Below, piece after piece: positions 55,915 to 64,000 of a stretch of DNA of 64,000 nt. The stretch is from Pseudomonadota bacterium (GTDB lineage Bacteria > Pseudomonadota > Gammaproteobacteria > Arenicellales > UBA868). The notes beneath the pieces are model-generated. The model saw only the letters and a program-made list of their open reading frames with translations. It was not told the origin of the DNA and did not search any database. Each line of letters begins with the position of its first letter. Position 1 is the first letter of the stretch. The stretch lies in NCBI GenBank assembly GCA_018661145.1, contig JABJIU010000012.1, forward strand, positions 1 through 64,000, written 5' to 3'. Both the position numbers and the translations under genes were made by a program.

Positions 55915-57924
55915 ATGCTGGTCCTAGGATGGCACGGCGGGCTCCGATCTGATGAGGCAACCGACCGAACCGGTGGCTACTCGACCCATGATGGTGCGGC
56001 GGTGCTGGTTCAAGACGGCAATATCGTTGCCGGCATAGAGGAAGAGCGGCTCAATCGAATAAAGCATTCGAATTTCTTCCCCGTTCTTAGTATCAGGTTC
56101 TGTCTTCAGCGCGCCGGCGCCCAACTGAGCGACGTTGACCTCATCGCACTGGATGCACAAGAGTCGGTGGTAGACGAATACGCGACCTTTCGTGCCCTGG
56201 TGGCACCAGAGCAACCGTTGATAAGCGGGCGCGAGATGATAGCACGCGTGTTCGAGGACATTTTCGGCGATGACGTGCGTCACAAACTACGTTTCTGCCG
56301 ACACCATTTGGCCCATATATACAGTGCTTTGTATGCATCCGGAAAACCGCATGGACTCGCCGTGGCACTCGACGGCGAGGGCGACCAACGTTCCGGCATG
56401 GTAGCGACGTTCACGGACTCCGGGATTACACCTTTACGCGAGTACTCTCCGGCTCAATCGCTAGGAGGTTTTTATACCACGGCGATCGCCATGCTTGGCT
56501 ATCGCCGCTTTGATGAGTACAAGGTAATGGGGCTTGCGCCCTACGGTGACCCCACGAAATTTCGACCACTGTTCAGCTCGCTATACTCACTTCTTCCCGA
56601 TGGTCAGTTCGAGTTCGTGCCTGATGGCCGACTTGTTAGCCTGTTCGCCGAGAAAGGCCTGTTGAGCCAGATTCGTCGGCGTGGTGAGCCCTTCACGCAG
56701 CTGCACAAAGACCTGGCCGCAAGCCTGCAGGAAGCAGTAGAACGGGTAGCCATGCACATTTTCGAACACCAGTCTCTCTCGACCGGTGAACGGACCCTAT
56801 GTTATTCTGGCGGGGTGGCGCACAACTGCACACTGAATGGGAAGTTGCTCTATAGCGGTCTGTTCGACAACATCTTTGTACAACCCGCAGCTCACGACGC
56901 AGGAAACGCGCTAGGAGCGGCGCTGGCGGCCGGCGCCGATGAGGGCATGCCCCTGAGAGTCGGGAACCGGTTAAATCTCTACCTGGGCACCGATGTGGGG
57001 ACAGAAGAGGTGATTGCAGAACGTCTGCAGGCCTGGAGCGGTTTGGTGCGTTACGAGCACCACAATGATATCACCGAACGTGCCGTTGACTTGCTTGTGG
57101 ATGGCTCAGTCATCGGTTGGGTGCAGGGGTGCTCGGAATTCGGACCGCGCGCACTGGGTAACAGAAGCATTCTGGCTGACCCACGACCACCTGAGTTCAA
57201 GCACCTCATCAACGCGATGGTCAAGAAGCGAGAAGGGTTTCGACCTTTCGCACCCTCTGTTCTAGAGGAACAACTGCACAACTTCTTTGAGGTTCCGGAC
57301 ACGTGCCAGTCCCTCCCGCATATGGTTTTCGTGGTCAGAGTCAAAGAAAAGGTACGGGAGTTACTTGGCGCAATCACCCATGTGGACGGCACAGCGCGCG
57401 TACAGACCGTCTCCCTGGACGACAACCCAAAGTATCACGCGCTAATAAAGGCTTTCGAAGATCGAACCGGCGTTCCGATACTGCTCAACACGTCCTTCAA
57501 CAACGACGTGGAACCAATAGTAGATTCAATCGACGATGCAGTGGTCTGCTTCCTGACCACCGACATCCACCATCTGGTGATCGGTAACCACCTGGTTTCC
57601 AAGCCGAAAGAGCTAGATCTACAAAGTATGCGCCTACTGATTCCGGGACTTCGGGCACATCAGAAGCTTGTACGTCAGACCCTTGAATCAGATCGTGATC
57701 ACCATCGGCATTCCATTGAGAGTACAGCGAGCGACTTCTTCGTGAAACCGGCAATAGACATCACAAGTGACACTTTTGCGGTGTTGGCGGCAGCTGATGG
57801 TGCCAGCACGCTCGATGCAATTTGTCGCGCTGCGCACGGCTCTGATGAGGAGCGGTCAGGCGCGGTTGTGAGCGAGTGTGCATATCTATGGGCTCGGCGT
57901 GCGGTAGTCCTTCTACCGACCTGA
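55915..57924 (+). CDS. Carbamoyltransferase 2 (TobZ/NodU/CmcH family)
   Basis: 669 residues, same family and domain order as the first carbamoyltransferase. It has RHHLAHIYSALYA, LDGEGDQRSG, CYSGGVAHNCTLNG, GWVQGCSEFGPRALGNRS, KKREGFRPFAPSVL and LLNTSFNNDVEPI, so the catalytic parts look complete. It keeps the C-terminal extension (TLDAICRAAHG, CAYLWARRAVVLLP). A good ribosome binding site (CGAGGTG) lies about ten bases upstream of the ATG, and the gene follows the NRPS gene by 28 bp. Its stop codon abuts an IS256 remnant, and the protein ends about three residues earlier than its paralogue, so the last codons may have been changed by that junction. Two copies suggest two carbamoylation sites or alternative substrates. 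Confidence 0.92.
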   Translation: MLVLGWHGGLRSDEATDRTGGYSTHDGAAVLVQDGNIVAGIEEERLNRIKHSNFFPVLSIRFCLQRAGAQLSDVDLIALDAQESVVDEYATFRALVAPEQPLISGREMIARVFEDIFGDDVRHKLRFCRHHLAHIYSALYASGKPHGLAVALDGEGDQRSGMVATFTDSGITPLREYSPAQSLGGFYTTAIAMLGYRRFDEYKVMGLAPYGDPTKFRPLFSSLYSLLPDGQFEFVPDGRLVSLFAEKGLLSQIRRRGEPFTQLHKDLAASLQEAVERVAMHIFEHQSLSTGERTLCYSGGVAHNCTLNGKLLYSGLFDNIFVQPAAHDAGNALGAALAAGADEGMPLRVGNRLNLYLGTDVGTEEVIAERLQAWSGLVRYEHHNDITERAVDLLVDGSVIGWVQGCSEFGPRALGNRSILADPRPPEFKHLINAMVKKREGFRPFAPSVLEEQLHNFFEVPDTCQSLPHMVFVVRVKEKVRELLGAITHVDGTARVQTVSLDDNPKYHALIKAFEDRTGVPILLNTSFNNDVEPIVDSIDDAVVCFLTTDIHHLVIGNHLVSKPKELDLQSMRLLIPGLRAHQKLVRQTLESDRDHHRHSIESTASDFFVKPAIDITSDTFAVLAAADGASTLDAICRAAHGSDEERSGAVVSECAYLWARRAVVLLPT

Positions 57925-58216
57925 GCTATGCCCGCACCGTTGCCGGTTTGGATCTCCCGTTCCGGCAAATAACCTTGACGCACAACCCAGCGCCGCCCCT
58001 CGGCGTCGGTCAAATCAGCGTAAACCGCGATATGGCCCTCAACTTCAGCCTCAATCGCCTGGGCCAGAAATTGCTGCGCCTGGGCCCGAAGCCAGAAATT
58101 GCTGCGCCTGGGCCCGAAGCCAGAAATTGCTGCGCCTGGGCCCGAAGAATGTCCGTCAGAGGATCATCGGAAAATGAACTTGGATGGCGTAATTCAACAA
58201 CTGTATCGTCTCTCAT
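57925..58216 (-). pseudogene. IS256-family transposase 5' remnant
   Basis: From ATG 58216 the minus strand reads MRDDTVVELRHPSSFSDDP, then LTDILRAQAQQFLA, the usual N-terminus of IS256-type (mutator) transposases. After a tandem duplication shifts the frame it continues as AQAIEAEVEGHIAVYADLTD and VVRQGYLPEREIQTGNG. Similarity ends at about 57925, at the stop codon of carbamoyltransferase 2. About 80 of some 400 residues remain and the catalytic DDE part is gone, so it is inactive. Confidence 0.8.
58063..58146 (+). repeat. Three exact 28-bp tandem copies within the IS256 remnant
   Basis: The unit runs from GCCAGAAATTGCTGCG to CTGGGCCCGAA; copies start at 58063, 58091 and 58119. All three are identical as printed. 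A 28-bp unit is not a multiple of three, so the two extra copies throw the transposase out of frame. Exact identity points to a recent slippage event, or to an assembly artefact that read data could exclude. Confidence 0.9.
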
Positions 58217-58283
58217 GACGCACCCCTTTCTTCGGAAAATCGGCGTCTTCATCAACGCCAAAATACGCAACCTTCAATCTCCA

Positions 58284-61200
58284 TTAACGAGTTTCAGCCA
58301 CAGCTCCTATTTCCTCACGCAGAACGTCAGCTACCCGGGCTACCAACGGCTCTCTGAGCAAATCGAAGTGTGTCCCCTCCAGCGAAACGACCCTCAGGGA
58401 ATGCGTTACGAGGCTCTGCCAGCCGTGCTCGGAATCATTAGGGTCCAATACCGCACCTGCGATATCCTCCTGCGCGGCGAACATTAAAACGCTCCCGGCG
58501 TACGACACTGGATGGTAGGCCTCACACGCCGCACCGATGGCGCCGAAGACCCGTAGCAGTCGGCGAGCGTCCTCAACGCCGTAACCTTCTGGCACCAAGC
58601 TGGCGGCCCGAGCGCGTGAAACGACGTATTCGAGGCGACGCTCAGGATCTTGGCGAAGCAAGTCCTCTTCGGTAAGCGAGAGACTATCACCAAACAGGCT
58701 CAGGACCTGTACTACCTCATCCGCGACCAGGTCGGCAGTCATCTTCAAGGCAGAAGGCGCGTAGGTATCAACAAGCGCCACCAGCGCCACAGTATGGCCG
58801 CGAGCGCGAAGCTGTTGCGCCATCTCGTAGGCGATTAGACCACCGGCTGACCAGCCGCACAGGTGGTATGGACCCGCGGGTTGACCCACCTGAATCGCGG
58901 ACACATAGGCCGAAGCCATAGCTTCGATCGTGTCGATAGGCGTTTGCCCTTCGAGCAAACCGCTGGCCTGCAGGGCATACACCGGATACTCCGGGCCAAG
59001 CGCATTTACCAGATCACCATAGCATGAAATAGATCCGCCCGCGGGATGGACGCAATACAGCGGCGGAAATACACCCTCGCCGCGCATGGTCACCAACGGC
59101 GACCACTCCGGCAAACTTGTGCCCTGCTCACGGATCATGCGGGCCATATTTTCCACCGTGGGTTGATTCAGAACCGCAGTTAGTGGCAAATCGACACTGA
59201 ATCGCTCCCTAACCTCTGCCAGCAGCCGAACTGCCAAGAACGAGTGTCCACCCAGGTCAAAGAAATTGGACCTGACCCCGATACCCTCGCGCTCGAGTAG
59301 TATTTCCCAGACAGCAACGACTTCCGTCTCAATAGCGTCGCGGGGCTGGACTGTCAGGGCATGCTCAATCGTTGCAACGACTGGCGGTCGTAACGCGTTT
59401 CGCGCAATGCTACCCTTCGCGGTACGGGGCAACTTCAAAGACACGTCGAACAGTTCCGGCTGCATATAGTAGGGCAAGTGCGCTCTCAAGTGTTCCTGCA
59501 TGCCGCCCACATCCACCATCTTAGGCTCGGATACCTCCACGTACGCAACCAGACGAATGTGACCCGGGGTGTCTTCTCGGATCACCACCGCGACATCGCC
59601 CACCATTGGATACCGACGCAGCACGGCCTCGATCTCGGTCAGCTCAATTCGATGGCCCCGGACCTTTACCTGCGTGTCGGTGCGCCCCAGAAATTCGATC
59701 TGCCCGTCTGGCCTGAAACGCGCACGGTCACCTGTTCGATACAGACGCGCCCCCGGCACGGTGCCAAACGGATGAGGAACAAAGCGCTCCGCCGTTGCGG
59801 ACCCATTGCCAAGGTATCCGCGCGCCACGCCCAAACCGCCCAGCCACAGTTCACCCTCGCTACCAGGCACTACCGGACGCATGCCGGTGTCCAGCACGAA
59901 CGTTTCCATATTTGCCATCGGTCGACCGATCGACGGGTCCCCCCTATCACCACCCGGATGACATCGTCCAATCGTGGCGCATACCGTCACCTCAGTAGGT
60001 CCGTAAGCGTTAAGAAACGTTCGTCCTGCAGACCAACGCTCGACAAGGCTTGCCGGACACGCCTCCCCTGCCACCACCAGCGTCGACAGCCCCGGCAATG
60101 GAGCGTCGGGAAGCAGTTCCAAGACCGAGGGTACAAGCGTAACATGTGTGATGCGTTCTCGTTTTAGAAACTGATGCAGGTTATCGCCCGGGAAGAGCTC
60201 GTCACGGCTTCCCAGGACTAGGGTCGCCCCAGCTGCAAGTGTCATGGCCATCTCGGAAACGGATGCATCAAAACCGAAGGATGCGAACTGCAGAACCCGG
60301 CTTGACGCGTTCACATTAAACGCGCGAATCTGCGCCGCCGCCAAGTTCGCAAGCCCCCGGTGGTGACACGCCACCCCCTTCGGATTGCCGGTCGAGCCCG
60401 AGGTGTAAATGATGTAGGCAAGGTTGTCAGGAACTGATTCTACGTGGTCTGTTAAATCCACTTGGGCGGTATCCGCAGTCTTTGCGCTCGAATCCGGTTC
60501 CAGTGATGGGCAGGACAGATCGCCCAACCGCGCATGGCCCGTTGGGTCAGCGATCACGACTCGTGGCCCAGCCTGCCCAAGCATGTACTGGAGTCGGGCA
60601 CCCGGATTTTCTGGGTCGAGAGGCAGGAAGGCCCCACCCGCCTTCAGTACGGCAAGAACTGAAACGACGCGCGCTATCGATGGTTGAAGGCACAAACCGA
60701 CGACCCGCTCTGGGCCGACGTCGAGCCGTCTTAGACGCATAGCGAGCTGGTCCGAGCGCGCATCCAGTTCCCTATAGGTTAGGCGCTCGCCAGCACACTC
60801 GACTGCCGTTGCTTCGGGGGTTTCCGTTGCTCGAAGCCTGAACGCTGTGTGCAATAGCGTATCGTCGAGCAGCTCCGGCGCCTGCATCCACTTCGTCAGA
60901 ACCTGGGATTTCTCAGTGCTCGTCAGCAGGTCCAAGTCGGCCAGGCGCACATCAGGGTTTATAACGCCCGCAGACAATGCTTCGCCAAGGCGCCATTTGA
61001 AGCGCTCAATGGTTGACTCGTCGAACAGAGCTGGCTTGTAAGTAATCTCAAGACCCAGCGCCTCCTCAGTCGGCGACATCAGAATGGCTATGTCCTCCGT
61101 CGTAGAGGGCAACGGACCGTGCAGGCCAGTACAACGGACGGATACATCAAAAAGAGGATATCTCCCGGCCTCTTCAGAAAGCCCTAAATCCCTGACTATG

Positions 61201-61673
61201 GAGGTATGCGGATACTGCTGGTGACGGTACGCTTTTTGAGCCACACCCTTTATATGAACAAGCAGTTCACGAAAGGTCTGTCCTTCGGAGAGGTCCATCA
61301 CCAACGGCAACGCGTTGGGTTCCAAGTCTTCGCCGCGAGGCGGTGAACCCAGCACCACGACACCAGAGCCTGTAATTCGGTGGAGCACCGATGCTACAGC
61401 GGCGAGAACAACCAAGTTTACCAAACTTGGTTTGCTTTGGGTCAGTACTTTCACCTTGCTCCACGTTGCACCAGTAATGCTCGAAAGCGAGGATCCGGTG
61501 CGCGCGTCCGATGCATCCCTGTTGCAGCGATCAGCCGGCACCGTGGACGAGCCGATATCTCGCGTCAAAGCTCCTCGCCAGAAATCTCTTGCCGCCAGAG
61601 TGTCTTTGTCGAACAGAAAGAGGCCTTGCCCTTGATGGCGCTCGGGACCTGATTGTGGAAAATTACTCACCAT
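58284..61673 (-). CDS. NRPS termination protein: half C-A(Tyr-like)-PCP-TE
   Basis: 1129 residues from ATG 61673 (a TTG at 61691 would add six). It begins with only the C-terminal lobe of a condensation domain (ARDFWRGAL through PLFDVSVRC, about 25-250); the HHxxxDG half is missing, so it cannot condense by itself. The A domain (YTSGSTGNPKG) has specificity residues read as DASTVAAVC, a described Tyr code; related codes also take other aromatics. PCP Ser811 in DLGGHSFLA. The type I thioesterase has GWSAGG (Ser942), an Asp in VDTYAP and His1102 in GTHFDLL, and would hydrolyse or cyclise the product. It is the only release domain visible and is convergent with the main operon, so it must have its own promoter to the right. 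Confidence 0.93.
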   Translation of the reverse strand: MVSNFPQSGPERHQGQGLFLFDKDTLAARDFWRGALTRDIGSSTVPADRCNRDASDARTGSSLSSITGATWSKVKVLTQSKPSLVNLVVLAAVASVLHRITGSGVVVLGSPPRGEDLEPNALPLVMDLSEGQTFRELLVHIKGVAQKAYRHQQYPHTSIVRDLGLSEEAGRYPLFDVSVRCTGLHGPLPSTTEDIAILMSPTEEALGLEITYKPALFDESTIERFKWRLGEALSAGVINPDVRLADLDLLTSTEKSQVLTKWMQAPELLDDTLLHTAFRLRATETPEATAVECAGERLTYRELDARSDQLAMRLRRLDVGPERVVGLCLQPSIARVVSVLAVLKAGGAFLPLDPENPGARLQYMLGQAGPRVVIADPTGHARLGDLSCPSLEPDSSAKTADTAQVDLTDHVESVPDNLAYIIYTSGSTGNPKGVACHHRGLANLAAAQIRAFNVNASSRVLQFASFGFDASVSEMAMTLAAGATLVLGSRDELFPGDNLHQFLKRERITHVTLVPSVLELLPDAPLPGLSTLVVAGEACPASLVERWSAGRTFLNAYGPTEVTVCATIGRCHPGGDRGDPSIGRPMANMETFVLDTGMRPVVPGSEGELWLGGLGVARGYLGNGSATAERFVPHPFGTVPGARLYRTGDRARFRPDGQIEFLGRTDTQVKVRGHRIELTEIEAVLRRYPMVGDVAVVIREDTPGHIRLVAYVEVSEPKMVDVGGMQEHLRAHLPYYMQPELFDVSLKLPRTAKGSIARNALRPPVVATIEHALTVQPRDAIETEVVAVWEILLEREGIGVRSNFFDLGGHSFLAVRLLAEVRERFSVDLPLTAVLNQPTVENMARMIREQGTSLPEWSPLVTMRGEGVFPPLYCVHPAGGSISCYGDLVNALGPEYPVYALQASGLLEGQTPIDTIEAMASAYVSAIQVGQPAGPYHLCGWSAGGLIAYEMAQQLRARGHTVALVALVDTYAPSALKMTADLVADEVVQVLSLFGDSLSLTEEDLLRQDPERRLEYVVSRARAASLVPEGYGVEDARRLLRVFGAIGAACEAYHPVSYAGSVLMFAAQEDIAGAVLDPNDSEHGWQSLVTHSLRVVSLEGTHFDLLREPLVARVADVLREEIGAVAETR

Positions 61674-61728
61674 ATTCCATCTACAGCGCAATCACCCATA
61701 GCAGAATACCTGTCATTATAGGTTACGG

Positions 61729-62115
61729 TCATGATCGTCTTTCCCTCAGCCCTTGGCTGCCTGTGGAATGTTCTGGATGGCGCGCCGCCACACCGAAGAT
61801 CTCGGCGCGACACAAAGTATCAAAGGCTTCCAAATCGGTCCGGCGAATGAGATTTACTCTGTGCAACCTAATGCCGGTCAATATGACCCCGACTGCCGTG
61901 ATCGAGGTGAACAATTTGAATCTCTGCGCATAAACATAGAGCGCCATATTGGTACAAAACAAAACCAGCAACACCGTGGAGTTGATGATGGCCAGCAGCA
62001 CGGCGTTGGAGACTCCCGCAAAGAAAACGAGCCCCGTCATATCAAAATTGGATCGCCTCGAGTTACATCCGAGCAGGTGCATGAGAGAAAAGGTATTTAA
62101 AAATGCGTACTTCAA
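61729..62115 (-). pseudogene. N-terminal remnant of a second peptide-exporter ABC transporter
   Basis: The 128-codon frame encodes two hydrophobic segments (GLVFFAGVSNAVLLAIINS and STVLLVLFCTNMALYVYAQ), then VGVILTGIRLHRVNLIRRTD and LEAFDTLCRAEIFG. This matches the first two membrane helices and first cytoplasmic loop of SyrD/PvdE-type exporters. After AEIFG the family resemblance ends and no nucleotide-binding domain follows. A Met at 62082 fits the family start better than the frame start. It lies just upstream of the terminal NRPS gene on the same strand, a place where such exporters often sit, so the cluster probably once had its own exporter here. The remaining peptide cannot transport. 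Confidence 0.6.
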
Positions 62116-62975
62116 ACTCGCCTGTTTCCCAAGTTTCTCGCCATCGGCGACTGACGCCAGCTAATAATGGGCGACCCCTTGTCTCTTCCTTAGCAGAGAC
62201 GGCCTCGAGAGCGCCGCCCAAGCATAAAAACGGCCTAGTATAACCACCTATCAGGTTGGAGGGGCACGCATATCAATGCTAGCACTGGTGCGTCGCTGGC
62301 AGACGGCATGGCGTAAAGAAAGGGCGCCAAGAAGGACGACCGTACACGTCGACGAGATTGCAGTCTAGGTCGCCTTGGGGTTGGCAAATTATCACAATCC
62401 GAGACATATTCCTGCATTCACTTTCAAGGCCAGAAATCGGGAGACTAATAAAAGCCCTTTGGTCACAACGTGCGATTTACCTAGCGAGTGCCCAGCGTCA
62501 GAATTTGTTAGACAGACCGTCGCAATTGAATAAGAGAGCATTTTTGGTTCATCGTAGTCCCTGGAGGAGCAAAGGTGAGACCAGAACAACATCGGCAATC
62601 TGACGCCTACCAATGTTTACTTTGGGCGGGGACAGATAATTCTAATGAAGAGGGAGACAATCAAACGAAACACCATCCAGCAACTGCGCTTGCACGACCG
62701 AAAAAAACGCCGCTTAAAATGACAAATCAGATGCGCGGGACACTCAGTTAAACGATGCAGCCATCTGCCTCAAATAATCTGACCTCGGACAGTGGGTACC
62801 ATCCTAGCGGGATGTTCCGGCATCCCTCAGCTGCCCCGAGATTGGGTGGACTACGCCGAGGCCTGCCCGGAGCCATCCAATCGGCTGAGGCGGACTACCC
62901 TCGTTCGACCCGATCAGAAACACCAAAAATTAATTTGAGTTTCTGCAACTTTGATACCTGAATAGCCTAGGTATT
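62116..62975. other. About 860 bp without a recognisable gene
   Basis: Short open frames exist on both strands, but none has a recognisable domain, good start context or coding character. A six-base stem (GTCTCT/AGAGAC) with an eight-base loop lies at 62181-62200; it lacks a following T-run. The stretch is lower in GC than the NRPS genes and probably represents decayed sequence. Any promoter for the terminal NRPS gene should lie between 61.7 and 62.6 kb, but I cannot point to it. Confidence 0.4.
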
Positions 62976-63545
62976 CTAGACACCCTCGGTTCTCATTTTC
63001 TGCTGTCGTTCGAAGTCGACGGACCACAACATACCATTTCTCGCATGCTTTCGCTTTGGGTTATGGAGCATCTTGACATAGTCCGACACGTCCTGCCTCG
63101 TCTCGGCTCGCGTTTTATAGACGCTGCGCCGTCTACGTTTCCGCTTGAGCAAATTAAAGAAGCAATCCAAGACCGCGCTGTCATGACAGTTTCCGCGCCG
63201 GCTCACCGAATGCTTCAGAGTGTGCGCTTTAGGACTGACGCCCAGTCCCTGCTAGTGAACTGTCCCCCTGCCCTAGTCCGAGTAGGTCAGTACTCTGTTC
63301 TTCGGTTTCTTAAACCACACCGCAATGAGCAATGCCTGCAGGACGACATCTGTGGTCTGACGGCTTTGCATTAATCAGCCGATGAAGCGACAGGAGTAAA
63401 GATCGATCACAACGGCCAGATAAGAGAAACCTTCCCGTGAGCGAATGAGTCCTGACCCTGCGCACCAGATGAGATGGTATCAAGAATGCTGCCAGAGAAC
63501 CTGCGGTTCAGATCGGATGTCGCGGCAGTGAATGTGCAATCAAGG
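62976..63545 (-). pseudogene. Decayed IS3-family transposase (different subgroup)
   Basis: Minus-strand pieces in order: SDLNRRFSGSILDTI, GKVSLIWPL, GGQFTSRDWASVL (the second catalytic Asp region, with the DQGSQFTS motif degraded to RAGGQFTS), then an intact stretch MSRRGNCHDSAVLDCFFNLL to HNPKRKHARNGMLWSVDFE ending at 62976. These match the C-terminal half of IS3-family OrfB proteins, of a subgroup distinct from the copies at 0-0.8 and 4.6-5.3 kb. Several frameshifts and stops prevent a complete protein. The last 76 codons stay open but cannot be active alone. Confidence 0.8.
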
Positions 63546-63718
63546 GATTCCTGGTTCCCCAGTCACAGCCAGAACGAGTGACTCACTTTTCTTTTGCCGT
63601 TAACAAAGCCCCTATGCGTCAACTAACGCAACAATGCGGAGAGGTTGAAAACGAAACTCGCATGCGGTACACCCTTTGAGCCTGAGTCCTTTCTCTCACC
63701 ACCTGAAGATTAGACGTT

Positions 63719-63931
63719 ATGGTCGCGGTTAAGAAAATAACCCCTAAGAAAGTGCAGTCAAAAAAGAAAACTCTGTTAGAGTTGATGCCGCGCGGTCCTT
63801 GCGAGGCACTTCCAGATGCGGCCGCGGGTGATGCGGAAACTGCGGAACCCTGCCTAGGCACGGTCGAGTGGGCAACCCATGCGGCATGTGGTATTAGCCG
63901 CCGTGATAGGCCCGTAGTGGCCAGCTTGTGA
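63719..63931 (+). CDS. Small unassigned ORF ahead of a type II thioesterase
   Basis: 70 codons: a very basic N-terminus (MVAVKKITPKKVQSKKKTLL) and then an Ala/Asp/Glu-rich part with three Cys. I recognise no family. Its stop overlaps the downstream ATG by one base (TGATG), which suggests translational coupling and is the main argument that it is real. There is no strong ribosome binding site. It could equally be the displaced end of a decayed gene. Confidence 0.3.
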   Translation: MVAVKKITPKKVQSKKKTLLELMPRGPCEALPDAAAGDAETAEPCLGTVEWATHAACGISRRDRPVVASL

Positions 63932-64000
63932 TGAAGCGTCGCTCTCTTTCGCCTTGGTTCGTATCGTGGCATCAGCGGCCAGATGCAGAAATTCGTCTGT
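63931..64000 (+). CDS. Type II thioesterase, N-terminus (runs off the right edge)
   Basis: Only 23 residues are in the window: MKRRSLSPWFVSWHQRPDAE followed by IRL. The SPWF...RPDAEIRL pattern is the usual start of NRPS/PKS-associated type II thioesterases, which continue LFCFPYAGGGA; that part lies outside. These enzymes hydrolyse misprimed or stalled acyl groups from carrier proteins. The identification rests on this short resemblance and on the cluster context, so it is tentative. Plus-strand orientation differs from that of the neighbouring terminal NRPS gene. Confidence 0.55.
   Translation, partial: MKRRSLSPWFVSWHQRPDAEIRL

Noticed and set aside
38540..57924. tRNA, rRNA or riboswitch genes within the cluster
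   Set aside because: Gaps between genes here are at most about 30 bp and no conserved RNA element was recognised. This was a visual check only; a covariance-model search was not possible.
58284..61673. Reading the minus-strand NRPS as a loading module because it starts with a half C domain
   Set aside because: It ends in a type I thioesterase with an intact catalytic set, and the line already has a FAAL-ACP starter. Termination fits better.
62181..62200. Hairpin as a rho-independent terminator
   Set aside because: The stem is only six base pairs with an eight-base loop, and no T-run follows on either strand.
62645..62960. Possible IS21-like transposase remnant on the plus strand
   Set aside because: A few residues recall helix-turn-helix transposase starts, but no motif holds over more than about ten residues and the frames break repeatedly.

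Overview
The window is dominated by one large lipopeptide-type biosynthetic gene cluster, a hybrid type I PKS/NRPS running from about 6.4 to 61.7 kb. Export-type genes lie on its left, and decayed genes and insertion-sequence remnants surround it. The host looks like a Gram-negative bacterium, probably Pseudomonadota. The basis is a SyrD/PvdE/YojI-type peptide exporter, a prohibitin-like SPFH membrane protein, IS3- and IS256-type transposases and fairly GC-rich biosynthetic genes. I cannot name a genus. The number of broken genes fits a host-associated or otherwise decaying genome, but that is inference.

Layout. 0-0.8 kb: 3' part of an apparently intact IS3-family transposase. 0.9-4.5 kb, minus strand: a compact group reading DUF697 membrane protein, small membrane protein, cyclic-peptide-type ABC exporter, SPFH protein. 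4.6-6.2 kb: a decayed IS3 transposase, a broken lipoprotein gene with an 18-bp repeat, and the 3' remnant of a second SPFH gene. 6.4-35.0 kb: five overlapping plus-strand assembly-line genes. 35.0-36.5 kb: a TPR/2-oxoglutarate oxygenase pseudogene. 36.8-40.5 kb: two cupin/JmjC-type oxygenases and a carbamoyltransferase. 40.5-57.9 kb: two more NRPS genes and a second carbamoyltransferase. 57.9-58.2 kb: an IS256 remnant. 58.3-61.7 kb, minus strand: an A-PCP-thioesterase NRPS. 61.7-63.6 kb: an ABC transporter remnant, an unassigned gap and another decayed IS3 transposase. At the right edge a type II thioesterase begins, so cluster-related genes may continue outside the window.

Assembly logic (inference from domain order and from specificity residues read by eye): FAAL-ACP loads a fatty acid. 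A KS-AT-DH-KR-ACP module adds a C2 unit, giving an enoyl chain. Then follow Thr; a PKS module with a dead AT and a KR (Thr-derived statine-like unit); Gly; a PKS module with a methyltransferase nested in its KR (Gly-derived, methylated gamma-amino-beta-hydroxy unit); D-Gln; D-Gln; two residues of unassigned identity; Pro; and a Tyr-like residue with thioesterase release. Two oxygenases and two carbamoyltransferases suggest hydroxylation followed by O-carbamoylation. I do not recognise the product as a known compound.
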